From Roseateles koreensis (lineage in GTDB: Bacteria > Pseudomonadota > Gammaproteobacteria > Burkholderiales > Burkholderiaceae_C), in the NCBI RefSeq assembly GCF_028595305.1, contig NZ_JAQQXS010000015.1, positions 52,917 to 116,916 of the forward strand: 64,000 nt of DNA. Direction: 5' to 3'. Both the position numbers and the translations under genes were made by a program. This document shows, in pieces, positions 9,458 through 17,471 of the stretch. Below the pieces are notes generated by a model, which saw only the letters and a list, made by a program, of their open reading frames with translations, had not been told where the DNA came from and did not search any database. Positions within the stretch are counted from its first letter, which is position 1; each line of letters starts with the position of its first letter.

Positions 9458-10884
9458 CACGAGCTCTTGGCGGCGCTGGGTGCGTTACCCAAAATCCGCT
9501 TTTGCACACGGCCCAATTTTTGCGCCCGGATCTTGCTGCGACCGCTTGGATTGGGCATGAGGCCAATAATCGGCAGCCCAATGGCACTGATCAAATCATC
9601 AGAGGTGCGAACACGGCGATCGAACAACTCCACGGTAACTGCAACCGCCAGCGCCAGAATGACCCCTGCAAACACTCCAATCAAAATATTGACCCAAGTC
9701 CGCGGCGTGGCATGCACCAGGGGTGGCGTTGCCACCGTCAAGACATTGACGTTGCTGGTTGTCGTCTGGCTTTCCAGGCTCGTTTGATTCAAACGCGCCT
9801 GCACGGCGTCATAGGCACGTTGCGCATTCTCGACATCGCGCTGCAACACAGCACCTTCATCCCGGGTTGCCTTCAAATGCAGTAACTTGGCACGCTGGGC
9901 GTCCAAGGAGGAGCGAATTTCAGCTTCGCGTTGCTTGTTGATCGTGTTTGAAACCCCTATACCGCCAGTGACACGCTTGATTTCAGCATCGACCTTGACG
10001 CGCAATTCAGCGATATTTTCCTTGGCTTCTTGAACTTGGGGATGGCTGTCACCGTAACGAGCATTCAATTCCTTGAGGCGCACTTCAGCCCGACTGAGGT
10101 CAGATTTGAGGCCACTGATCAACGGGTTATTCAATACCTCCTGCATGCGGTCGGCAGAAACACTATTAGCTTGGGTTTGCCGGCTGGTTGATTCAGCCGA
10201 AAGCGCCTGCATGCCAACCAATTGGCTTGAGAGCTCAACCAGTCGATTGTTCTCGACGTCGAGGCGCTCTTCACTGGCGATTAAGCCGTTGTCCTTTTGA
10301 AAGGCAGACAGCCGAGCTTGTGCCTTTTCGTAGGTTTCACGCGCTTCTTTTGCTCGATTGTCAAAAAATGCAGAGTATTGGCGAGCCGGATCGACCCTCA
10401 ATTCCAGCGTGGTTTCGATATAGGATTGAACAAACGCGTTCGCCAATGCAGCGGCAAAACGTGGATCTGGCGCACGGTAAGAAATCTCGATAACGCTTGA
10501 TTCCTTCGAAGGCTTCACTTCCATGCTTTTCTGAAAACTTTCACTCAGCCACGATTCAACGCTGCCTTGGCCGTTGGTCGCTTGTTTCCATTGCTCCCGA
10601 ATTTGCGGGTTTTCAGCGAGTTTTAAATTTTTGACCACGCGCATGGCAACCCGATCACTCTTGATCACGTCAACCTGCGTCGCCATCACACCCGGCGAAG
10701 ACATCCCGGAATAAGCCAAGGAAACCGGATCAGGCTTCGCATCCACGACCACCGATGCGGTTGCCATGTACATCTTGGTGGCCAACAATGTGCCCACCAC
10801 CGCGATCAAGAAAACGGTCAGGAATGTCGCCAGCGCAATGCGCCACCGAGCCCTGAAAATTGAAAGAAGTTGCGCAATCGTCAT
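9457..10884 (-). CDS. epsF: Chain-length determinant protein EpsF (Wzz/GNVR family)
   Basis: 475 residues. A membrane helix at about residues 15-37 follows the short cytoplasmic start; a long periplasmic, largely coiled-coil domain (about 150-370) comes next; a second helix lies near 400-425 after a conserved proline-rich turn, then a basic cytoplasmic tail. This is the polysaccharide co-polymerase layout. With EpsG it would set chain length and link polymerase to the export channel EpsE. Stop and start overlap with epsG; 10 bp separate it from epsE. Confidence 0.93.
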   Translation of the reverse strand: MTIAQLLSIFRARWRIALATFLTVFLIAVVGTLLATKMYMATASVVVDAKPDPVSLAYSGMSSPGVMATQVDVIKSDRVAMRVVKNLKLAENPQIREQWKQATNGQGSVESWLSESFQKSMEVKPSKESSVIEISYRAPDPRFAAALANAFVQSYIETTLELRVDPARQYSAFFDNRAKEARETYEKAQARLSAFQKDNGLIASEERLDVENNRLVELSSQLVGMQALSAESTSRQTQANSVSADRMQEVLNNPLISGLKSDLSRAEVRLKELNARYGDSHPQVQEAKENIAELRVKVDAEIKRVTGGIGVSNTINKQREAEIRSSLDAQRAKLLHLKATRDEGAVLQRDVENAQRAYDAVQARLNQTSLESQTTTSNVNVLTVATPPLVHATPRTWVNILIGVFAGVILALAVAVTVELFDRRVRTSDDLISAIGLPIIGLMPNPSGRSKIRAQKLGRVQKRILGNAPSAAKSS

Positions 10885-10894
10885 GGCTCGGACC

Positions 10895-11812
10895 TCAGAA
10901 GAGACTTTCTTTTACGTACACCACGTCGCCGTCTTTCAGACCGTCATCCATCGGGACCTGTATCGCTTCAATCTTGCCGTCAGCGCCCTTGCGATGCACA
11001 CGGATACCCTTTTCGGTGCCGCGCAATGTGATGCCACCGCCGGTGGCCAAACACTGCATTAAAGTCATGCCGCGCTCGAGGCGCATGGGCCCAGGGCGTT
11101 GTACTTCGCCGTAGATGTAAACCATTGGCGCGCGGTCTACCCAGACCACGTCACCATTCAGCACAAACACATCTTTGCTGCTGCCGCCAGCGGCAAAGAT
11201 GGAGGGCAAATCAATTTCAGCCCGATAGGGCTTGCCATTGCGGGTGCCTGTCAGCACGACTACTTCAGCGCCTGTTGGCGCCACACCCCCGGCGTTGGCC
11301 AGCAGGTCGGTCAGTCGCATATCCGCAGTTTCAAGCGGAAAGCGGCCCGGCCGATTAACTTGTCCAAGCACACTGGCCTGATTGCCACGAACTTGGAGCA
11401 GCACAATGGTTGTTTGCGGGTTTTTGACGAAATTGCCCCCCTTCAGCTCAGCATTGATCAAATTTTCCGCCTGCGTCATGCTCAGGCCGCCTACCTTGAC
11501 ATTGCCCAGCAAGGGGTAAGAAATCACGCCGTTTTCAGACACCCGGGTTTCCAGCGTCAGGTCCGGGTTTTGATACACCAAAATGCGAATCAAATCGCCT
11601 GAACCCAGGCGATATTCAGTGCTGGCCACCGCGGACGCAGCAGATGCCGGAGCGACGACGGGTTGGGCCATGACAGGCATCAAGGGCCCAATGCCACTCA
11701 AAAGCCCAAAGACCAAGCTCAGACACAAGCGGCCGGACAAGGTGCTGCAGTTGATTTGTGTGTGCTTCATTGATTTGGTGACTCGCGCTGTCTTTGCGGC
11801 CCAGGCCGTCAT
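10895..11812 (-). CDS. epsE: Polysaccharide export outer-membrane protein EpsE (Wza-like)
   Basis: 305 residues from ATG 11812, which overlaps the epsD stop (ATGA); an ATG at 11767 (MKHTQINC) is the alternative and would leave a more standard signal peptide. A hydrophobic stretch ends near VMAQ. YRLGSGDLIRILVYQNPDL starts the polysaccharide export domain, followed by two SLBB-type segments (SVLGQVNRPGRFPLE and YIYGEVQRPGPMRLE). It would form the outer-membrane/periplasmic secretion channel. No lipobox is seen, unlike E. coli Wza. Confidence 0.92.
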   Translation of the reverse strand: MTAWAAKTARVTKSMKHTQINCSTLSGRLCLSLVFGLLSGIGPLMPVMAQPVVAPASAASAVASTEYRLGSGDLIRILVYQNPDLTLETRVSENGVISYPLLGNVKVGGLSMTQAENLINAELKGGNFVKNPQTTIVLLQVRGNQASVLGQVNRPGRFPLETADMRLTDLLANAGGVAPTGAEVVVLTGTRNGKPYRAEIDLPSIFAAGGSSKDVFVLNGDVVWVDRAPMVYIYGEVQRPGPMRLERGMTLMQCLATGGGITLRGTEKGIRVHRKGADGKIEAIQVPMDDGLKDGDVVYVKESLF

Positions 11813-12804
11813 TTCAAGCCCATGCCCTTGGAAATATCGGATGCATTCAAAGCCGCGCTGGCAGGAGCTTCATGGGCCGTTGGCGCGAGGGTGGCGGCGC
11901 TGGATGCCGCCGCCGCGCTGGCGGCCCCTTCAGCGAACTTGCCCACATACTCAATCTTGGCGGCATCACGCAGGCCTTTGAGGTCTTTTTGCACCATCTC
12001 GCTCTTGCGTTGATTGGTCAAGAAGGCTTCGATGGCGGGGCGGGCATGTTCTTCATCCACCGGTTGGCTGCGAGAACCCACCAGGAACAACACCGTCAAA
12101 CCGGCCGGAGTTTGAGAGATGGCCGAATCGCCGTCTTTCATGCGAGAAATTGCATCCAGCCCGGCCAGCGGCAACTGCTCAGCGGCACGCACCGCTTGAT
12201 TGCCGGTGAATTTGATATCGTTGGCCTTCAAAAACTCGGCGAAATCTGTCATGTTCTTGGAGTTTTGAAGCTTTTCGCGAATTTGAGCGAACTGCTCCCG
12301 CCGGGCTTCAATGGCTACTTCTTGCAAGCTGTAGATGCGGCGATCTTTGAAGAGTGCAGGTTTCTCGTTGTAGTACTTGGCGATCTCGTCGTTTGTCGGT
12401 TTGGCGATGGCGTCACCAATCCGCTCAACGTAGGCGCGTGAAATGATTTCGCGCTTGGCGGCTTCAATTTGCTGAACCACGCGGGGGTCGCGATCGATTT
12501 TCAGTTCCTGGGCTTTTTGCACCGCCAGTTCCTGCTCAATCAGCCGCTCCAGCACCTGCTTGCCAGCAGCCTCGGCCTGCTCGGGCTTGAGGCCTTGCTG
12601 ATGCTGCAGAACAAAGTTGATTTGGTGAACCGTAATTTCTTCCTTGTTCACCTTGGCGGCCGTCTGTGACGCCTTGTCGCTTTTTTTGCCATCACCACAG
12701 CCGGTCAATACCAGGGCAACAACCGCTGCGGCTACGGCCGCGACGCGAAGGTTTGCAAAGGCATTCGATGCACGAAATTCTTTTGTGTCTGTCGTCAGGT
12801 ACAT
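11809..12804 (-). CDS. epsD: EpsD family peptidyl-prolyl isomerase-like lipoprotein
   Basis: 331 residues and the first gene of the eps operon. The N-terminus has a hydrophobic stretch ending in VLTGC, a lipoprotein signal-peptidase II site, then a charged linker. The body (about 50-280) resembles SurA/PpiC-type chaperones: NKEEITVHQINFVLQ, a helical domain with repeated Arg/Glu, then a rotamase-like part. Members of this family sit at the head of exosortase-B-type EPS operons; probable role is folding or assembly of the export apparatus in the periplasm. The Ala-rich C-terminus looks unstructured. Confidence 0.88.
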   Translation of the reverse strand: MYLTTDTKEFRASNAFANLRVAAVAAAVVALVLTGCGDGKKSDKASQTAAKVNKEEITVHQINFVLQHQQGLKPEQAEAAGKQVLERLIEQELAVQKAQELKIDRDPRVVQQIEAAKREIISRAYVERIGDAIAKPTNDEIAKYYNEKPALFKDRRIYSLQEVAIEARREQFAQIREKLQNSKNMTDFAEFLKANDIKFTGNQAVRAAEQLPLAGLDAISRMKDGDSAISQTPAGLTVLFLVGSRSQPVDEEHARPAIEAFLTNQRKSEMVQKDLKGLRDAAKIEYVGKFAEGAASAAAASSAATLAPTAHEAPASAALNASDISKGMGLK

Positions 12805-13320
12805 GGCAACTTTCTATCTTCTTCGCGAAGCGCCCGTTATGGCGCTGGCGCAATCACTGCAGTCTCGGCAGCACGCGTTTTGACCCTCTAGGGTCGGATC
12901 AGTGTAACTTTGGAAAATGACAATTCGCCGTCTGAAACCTACGCCCATCAAGGGGAGGTGTCGGTGGACAAACCCCTACAGAGCCGCTGATTTTCTGAGC
13001 GTGCAACTTGTTCGACCATCATCTCTGAATTGTCAAATTTATGACAACTCAATGACGCTATTCATGACAAGTATTCGATATCGGCAGGTCGGCATCCAAA
13101 TGAACAGCGTCCGCCCCGCTTGAGGATGAGCGATGAACATGGCGTCAACTCCGGCCAAGACGTAACGATACGGCGTTTTCAGCTCACCTGCCGATTGAGA
13201 GCGGCTCGAAATGCCAAAAAAATGACAAATTTGGTAAAAATGAGACTTTTGATGGACAGCGCGCGCACGGTTTGCGCGACTGCTGCACGATCCATGGCGT
13301 CATCCCGACGCCGTACATAG
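12805..13320 (-). promoter_or_regulatory. eps operon control region with repeated TTGTCAT motif
   Basis: About 500 bp with no credible gene. Read on the minus strand it has four copies of TTGTCAT, at plus positions 12917-12923, 13041-13047, 13064-13070 and 13222-13228. One copy (13042-13047) forms an inverted repeat with TTGTCA at 13030-13035 around a 6-bp AT-rich centre. A second palindrome GACCCT-CT-AGGGTC lies at 12882-12895, about 80 bp before the epsD start. Such clustering suggests operators for an unidentified regulator of exopolysaccharide expression. I find no convincing sigma-70 or sigma-54 promoter. Confidence 0.5.
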
Positions 13321-13346
13321 CAAAACCCCCGCGCATTGGCGGGGGT
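13321..13346 (-). terminator. Rho-independent terminator after ubiE
   Basis: An 8-bp perfect stem, ACCCCCGC at 13325-13332 with GCGGGGGT at 13339-13346, closes a 6-nt loop. On the minus strand it is followed by four T residues. It lies about 60 bp after the ubiE stop, separating ubiE from the eps control region. Confidence 0.85.
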
Positions 13347-13404
13347 CTATCTGCGGGAGCACATAGATGCAGGCCCCTCGCCCATCGTCGCGGACATCAA
13401 CACA

Positions 13405-14136
13405 TCAGCACTTGATGCCTGCGTGAAGCGCGACGACTCCTGCGCTGAGGTTGTGAACATCCACGTGACCGAAGCCGGCCGCTTTCATCATCGCCTTCAG
13501 TTCTTGCTGAGCCGGATGCATGCGGATCGATTCAGCCAGATAGCGGTAACTGTCCGCATCACCGGCAATCAGTTGCCCCAAGCGCGGCAAAATCTTGAAG
13601 GAATACCAGTCGTAAGGCTTTTGCAGGGGCGCGGCAACTTTGGAGAATTCCAGCACCAGCAGTCGCCCACCAGGCTTCAGGACGCGGCACATTTCTGCCA
13701 AGGCCTGGTCTTTGTGCGTCATGTTGCGCAAGCCGAATGCAACGCTCACCAGATCAAAGCTTTCTGACTTGAATGGCAGTTTTTCAGCGTCACACAAGCC
13801 CGTGGGCAAGATCAGGCCTTCATCCAGCAACCGGTTGCGCCCCTGGCGCAGCATGGCCTCATTAATGTCGGTGTGCACCACCATGCCGCTATTGCCGACC
13901 TTGCGGGCAAAGGCACGTGAAAGGTCGCCGGTTCCGCCGGCGATGTCGAGCACCCGGTCGCCCACCTTCAAATTGGCAACCGCGACGGTGTAGGCCTTCC
14001 AGGCCCGATGCATGCCCATGGACATGAGGTCATTCATCACGTCGTAACGAGAAGCCACCGAATCAAAAACACCGCGCACGCGGCTGGCTTTCTCGCCCTC
14101 GTCAACGGTTTGAAAGCCGAAGTGGGTACTGCTCAT
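13405..14136 (-). CDS. ubiE: Demethylmenaquinone/ubiquinone C-methyltransferase UbiE
   Basis: 243 residues from ATG 14136 ([17 protein letters not shown]). The class I SAM-dependent fold is clear: [15 protein letters not shown] is the SAM-binding motif I, and the start [21 protein letters not shown] is characteristic of UbiE/MenG. It methylates C2 of the benzoquinol ring in ubiquinone synthesis at the membrane surface. It lies 30 bp after the DUF971 gene, probably in the same transcript, and is followed by a strong terminator. Confidence 0.97.
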   Translation of the reverse strand: MSSTHFGFQTVDEGEKASRVRGVFDSVASRYDVMNDLMSMGMHRAWKAYTVAVANLKVGDRVLDIAGGTGDLSRAFARKVGNSGMVVHTDINEAMLRQGRNRLLDEGLILPTGLCDAEKLPFKSESFDLVSVAFGLRNMTHKDQALAEMCRVLKPGGRLLVLEFSKVAAPLQKPYDWYSFKILPRLGQLIAGDADSYRYLAESIRMHPAQQELKAMMKAAGFGHVDVHNLSAGVVALHAGIKC

Positions 14137-14165
14137 GGCGTGGAATCTCTCCGTCTTTTCTTCAA

Positions 14166-14579
14166 TCAATGGCTGCTGCAGGCGCCTGCCGACTTCACCA
14201 GCATGGGGTCGTCTCGGCTTATGCCTGCAGCCTGCAGTCGCGCCTCATAGTCGAGCCACAGCGCATCTTGTCGGGCACCCAGGTCGTACAGGTAGTCCCA
14301 CGAGTACAGGCCACTTTCGTGCCCGTCTGAAAATTGGGGTTGAATGGCGTAGTGGCCCACCGAATTCAGCGCGGTGATGTTGACATCGCGCTTGCCGGTC
14401 TGAAGGGTTTCCTGACCTGGCCCGTGTCCTTTGACCTCGGCCGACGGGCTGTACACGCGCAGCAGTTCGAACGGAATGCAAAAACGCGCACCGTCGCTGA
14501 ATGCCACTTCCAACATACGGGACTGCTGGTGCACGGTAATTTCAGTAGGTGTCGGGGTGGAAGCGCTGAGACCGGCCAT
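14166..14579 (-). CDS. DUF971 domain protein
   Basis: 137 residues from ATG 14579 ([17 protein letters not shown]). It matches the DUF971 fold also found at the N-terminus of gamma-butyrobetaine hydroxylase: [27 protein letters not shown], then [15 protein letters not shown] and [15 protein letters not shown] near the end. It has no assigned reaction; related stand-alone proteins occur beside ubiE in many betaproteobacteria, so a role linked to quinone or iron-sulfur metabolism has been suggested by context only. Confidence 0.88.
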   Translation of the reverse strand: MAGLSASTPTPTEITVHQQSRMLEVAFSDGARFCIPFELLRVYSPSAEVKGHGPGQETLQTGKRDVNITALNSVGHYAIQPQFSDGHESGLYSWDYLYDLGARQDALWLDYEARLQAAGISRDDPMLVKSAGACSSH

Positions 14580-14640
14580 GATCAGGGTGTCGGAAAGTGG
14601 GCTGCATGCAGCCGTTGAGTGTAGCGCCGAGCACACCTTG

Positions 14641-14674
14641 TGCGGTCGGCTGGCGTATGGGCCAGCCGACCGCA
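14641..14674 (-). terminator. Perfect 14-bp hairpin after the 46-aa gene
   Basis: TGCGGTCGGCTGGC (14641-14654) pairs exactly with 14661-14674 around a 6-nt loop. It starts three bases after the stop of the small gene at 14678. No T-run follows on the minus strand, so it may be an attenuator, an mRNA-stabilising hairpin or a weak terminator before the DUF971 gene. Confidence 0.5.
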
Positions 14675-14677
14675 GGC

Positions 14678-14818
14678 TTATTTCGCCTTCTTGCTGCGAT
14701 CGGGCACCACCGTGGTGACGGTGGGCATCACAGCGCCGCTGGAGATGGGCTTCGGTGGCGAAGAGTCCTTCTTGGGCTTCTTCGTTTCCTTGTTGCTCTT
14801 TTGCTGTCCTTTGGCCAC
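14678..14818 (-). CDS. Small basic hypothetical protein (46 aa)
   Basis: A GTG-initiated gene of 46 codons with an excellent ribosome site (AAGGAG six bases before GTG). The protein starts MAKGQQKSNKETKKPKKD, is lysine-rich at both ends and has a Pro/Ser/Val-rich middle ending DRSKKAK. Very similar short MAKGQ-type proteins recur in Burkholderiales as I recall, but no function is known. The charge suggests nucleic-acid or ribosome binding, which is speculation. It lies between the DUF1993 and DUF971 genes on the same strand. Confidence 0.75.
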   Translation of the reverse strand: MAKGQQKSNKETKKPKKDSSPPKPISSGAVMPTVTTVVPDRSKKAK

Positions 14819-14965
14819 GTTAGGCTCCTTGCAATGCGTGTCGATGACGCGGGTTTGGGGTGGGCTTCAAAATAATGCCTTGTCAAGCAATGACGCTGAC
14901 GCACGCTCAGTGTGCCATGCCTTAGCACCCCGCCCCAACACATCGCCCCTTGCGATTTACCTCGG

Positions 14966-15475
14966 TCAATAGCTGCCCATGAAGTCTTTCTTGCCAATCT
15001 CCACGCCCATGTGGCGCAAGATCGCATAGGTCGTTGTGGCGTGAAAGAAGAACTGCGGCAGGCCGTAGTGCAGCAAGTAGTCTTGCCCCTGGAACCGGCG
15101 CTCTTTGGGGGTGCCGGGACGCACGACGATTTCACGCTCGGCGGCGGCGGAAAACAAAGCGACGTCCAGGCCCTCAATGAAGATCAGCGTGCTGGATATC
15201 CGGGCCTGCAGTTCATCAAAACTTGTCTCGGTGTCAGCGGCTGGCGGGACGTCCACCCCCGCCAAACGAGCGCAGACGCCCTTGGCAAAGTCGCACGCCA
15301 CTTGCACCTGCTTCAGCAGCGGAAACATGTCGGGAGACAAGCGGCCATGCAGAAAGACGGTTGGCTCAATGCCCCGAGCGAGGGCATGGGCGTCGGCTTT
15401 ACCCAACACTGCCGACATGCTGCCCAGGAGTTGTTTGAAAACAGGCACGCTGGCTTGGTACATGGGCTGATTCAT
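14966..15475 (-). CDS. DUF1993 family protein
   Basis: 169 residues from ATG 15475 (MNQPMYQASVPVFKQLL). The pattern of a four-helix DinB-like domain is visible: VPVFKQLLGSMSAVL at the start, LSPDMFPLLKQVQVACDFA, FDELQARISSTLIFIEGLD and a C-terminal LPQFFFHATTTYAILRHMGVEIGK. The family is of unknown function. No signal peptide or membrane segment. Stand-alone gene with 147 bp before the next gene on its strand. Confidence 0.88.
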   Translation of the reverse strand: MNQPMYQASVPVFKQLLGSMSAVLGKADAHALARGIEPTVFLHGRLSPDMFPLLKQVQVACDFAKGVCARLAGVDVPPAADTETSFDELQARISSTLIFIEGLDVALFSAAAEREIVVRPGTPKERRFQGQDYLLHYGLPQFFFHATTTYAILRHMGVEIGKKDFMGSY

Positions 15476-15546
15476 GAGCGGTGGCTCCGTTGAGATGTGA
15501 GCGGCCATTCTGACAGTTCATTGCGCAACGCCAGCGTTTCACTGAC

Positions 15547-15575
15547 TTGACCTGATTTACGGCAAGCCTTTAGAT
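15547..15575 (+). promoter_or_regulatory. Possible sigma-70 promoter for the exported Ala/Lys-rich protein
   Basis: TTGACC (15547-15552), a 17-bp spacer, then TTAGAT (15570-15575). It lies about 200 bp before the next plus-strand gene. A run of nine C residues follows at 15579-15587 inside the presumed leader. The rest of 15476-15775 holds no gene or strong hairpin that I can see. Confidence 0.35.
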
Positions 15576-15775
15576 CAGCCCCCCCCCTAACTTATAAATG
15601 GGGCAGCAAGCGCTTGAACATGGGGAGCCGCCTACGATTCGTCACTCGGAATCGCCTGTTTAAAGCGGAATGCACGCAGTTTCTTGCTTTTTGCAAATCT
15701 GCAGGCCCACTGAATGGGCGGTTGGCCAATCCCAAAACCCTAACTCACTGAACTGTCCATTTTCGGAGCCCCTTG

Positions 15776-16219
15776 ATGAGCAAAATTCTGAACGCCCTCG
15801 CTGCCCTGGCCCTGGTTGCCAGCCCCCTTCTGGCAACGGCAGCCCCTTCCACTGACCCCGTCGTTCAGGGTCGGGCCGAAATCCGGAAAGCGGAAAAAAA
15901 GAAGAACGCCGAGCTGAAGGCGGCCAAGAAGACACGCAACGAAGCCCGCGCTGCAGCCAAGAAAGACCTGAGCGCCGCCAAGGCCGACAACGCGGTCAAG
16001 GCGAAGGCCGCTGCTGCTGAAGGCAAAGACCCGCTGATCGTCAAGCGCGAACTCGACTCGCAAAGCTCCATGGCCTACAAAGAAAAGGTCAAGGCCGCTG
16101 ACGACCAGTACAAACAAGCCGAACAAGCCGTCAAGGCTGAACTCAGCAGCAAGAAGGACGCTGCCAATGCGTCGATCAGCAAGGAAGTGAAAAAAGCTGA
16201 AAGCGAGATGAAGAACTAA
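15776..16219 (+). CDS. Exported Ala/Lys-rich coiled-coil protein
   Basis: 147 residues from ATG 15776, with GGAG seven bases upstream; an adjacent in-frame TTG is not needed. Signal peptide residues 1-22 (hydrophobic, ending LATAAP). The mature part is more than half Ala, Lys and Glu/Asp, with heptad-like helices (KKNAELKAAKKTRNEARAA and VKAADDQYKQAEQAVKAEL) and essentially no aromatic residues except two Tyr. It is probably a long helical periplasmic protein. I do not recognise a family; histone-H1-like composition is coincidental, since it carries a signal peptide. Confidence 0.75.
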   Translation: MSKILNALAALALVASPLLATAAPSTDPVVQGRAEIRKAEKKKNAELKAAKKTRNEARAAAKKDLSAAKADNAVKAKAAAAEGKDPLIVKRELDSQSSMAYKEKVKAADDQYKQAEQAVKAELSSKKDAANASISKEVKKAESEMKN

Positions 16220-16315
16220 AGAAGAACTGAAACCCTGGAGGCCCGGACGTCTGAAGGCCTGAAAATTTCAAAAATCGCCCCGTTGCCTGAGAACGCATTG
16301 ACGCTCTCAACAAGG

Positions 16316-17257
16316 TCACGGGGCGTCCGCCACCCCCACCGGTTGCGTTGCCAAGGCCACATGCCCCCCGCTGATCAAGTCCACCTCGATCACCAAGTCC
16401 GGGAAGCGGTGCAAGAACTCCGAAAAATTGGTACAGCCCAAGGCCTGCTCGTCAAATGACGGCAACAGGCGCTTGATGAAGACCTTCAAGGCGCTGCGGG
16501 ACACATAGTTCTCACCATTGCGGTCCACCAGCTGCTTGAGCGCCCGTTGCAAAGCCTGCCGGGCCTCATCGAGAGACGGCGCGCCGACAGCCTCGGCATC
16601 CACCGGCATGGCCATGGCGACAACGCTCCCCACCTGGGCTGCAATGCCCGGCGCAGCCATCGATTCATTGCCGTCAGCCCCACCCGACACGGCGAGCGGC
16701 CCGCCCAAGCCCCCCCCCTCAGGCGCCGCCCCCAGCAAGTTTTGGTAGAACTTGAACTCATTGCAGCTGGCGGTCCAGAAACGATTGCTGTAACCCGCAA
16801 CCCCAACGCCCGCAATGAATCGCCCGGCTTGCTTGACCTTTTGCGCCAGGCTGATGAAGTCGCTGTCGGACGAAATCACCAGCACGTGGCTCAAGTGCGG
16901 GTGGTTGTGCACGTCGCTCAGCGCATCCAGGGCCATGCGAATGTCGGCACTGTTCTTCATATTGGCGCCGCGCGGAAACATCTGGATTAAATCCACACCC
17001 GCCTCGTTCAAGGCGTGCCGGTAGTTGGCGAAGAACTGCCAGTTGCCATAGGCACGGTTGATGATGATGTCGCCCAGGGAGGCGGCATATTCAAGAATTG
17101 GCTTCAGATCCACAAACACCGGCTGAGGCTGAAAGCGGTTCTCTCGATAGGCGCCGTCGCCATGGGCCAGATTGGCCAGCACCGCGTGCAAGTTCTCAAA
17201 GTCCCAGTAAATCGCCACCTTGGTGGACTCAGTGCGCTGCAGATTGAAGTTAGACAT
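16316..17257 (-). CDS. NYN-domain (PIN-like) nuclease with C-terminal OST-HTH/LOTUS domain
   Basis: 313 residues from ATG 17257 (MSNFNLQRTESTKVAIYW). Residues ~14-175 are an NYN/LabA-type PIN fold: VAIYWDFENLH gives the first acidic pair, and VLVISSDSDFISLAQK the second cluster of catalytic aspartates. A Gly/Ala/Met-rich linker (~180-225) contains a run of nine G in the DNA. Residues ~230-305 (SLDEARQALQRALKQLVDR to LVIEVDLISGGHVAL) form an OST-HTH (LOTUS) RNA-binding domain. Probable function: RNA-binding endoribonuclease. Substrates of bacterial members are unknown. Confidence 0.9.
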   Translation of the reverse strand: MSNFNLQRTESTKVAIYWDFENLHAVLANLAHGDGAYRENRFQPQPVFVDLKPILEYAASLGDIIINRAYGNWQFFANYRHALNEAGVDLIQMFPRGANMKNSADIRMALDALSDVHNHPHLSHVLVISSDSDFISLAQKVKQAGRFIAGVGVAGYSNRFWTASCNEFKFYQNLLGAAPEGGGLGGPLAVSGGADGNESMAAPGIAAQVGSVVAMAMPVDAEAVGAPSLDEARQALQRALKQLVDRNGENYVSRSALKVFIKRLLPSFDEQALGCTNFSEFLHRFPDLVIEVDLISGGHVALATQPVGVADAP

Positions 17258-17403
17258 GGGCGGGGAGAGAGAAGGGGGAGAAGGTCGATGATCGCGGCTG
17301 CGTTTTGAAAACGCATGGTGGACGCGAAGGCGGAGCAAGACAAGCAGCGCTTCGCAACCCCTTATACGCAAAACAAGATAAGCAATCTACCAACAAGTAG
17401 TTT

Positions 17404-17415
17404 GTTTATATAAAC
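17404..17415. promoter_or_regulatory. 12-bp AT-rich palindrome upstream of the TauE-like gene
   Basis: GTTTATATAAAC is a perfect palindrome in an unusually AT-rich patch (about 17360-17430) just before the plus-strand exporter gene and upstream of the minus-strand NYN gene. It could be an operator or part of a promoter for either; no protein can be named. Confidence 0.4.
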
Positions 17416-17471
17416 ATTGTGCATAAAGTGCGAACCTTGTCATGCCCACAGGGCAAAAGAAAAGGCGTCAA

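Noticed and set aside
13002..13018. Sigma-54-like TGGTCGAACAAGTTGCA upstream of epsD
   Set aside because: GG and GC are 11 bp apart instead of 10 and the -24 element is poor.
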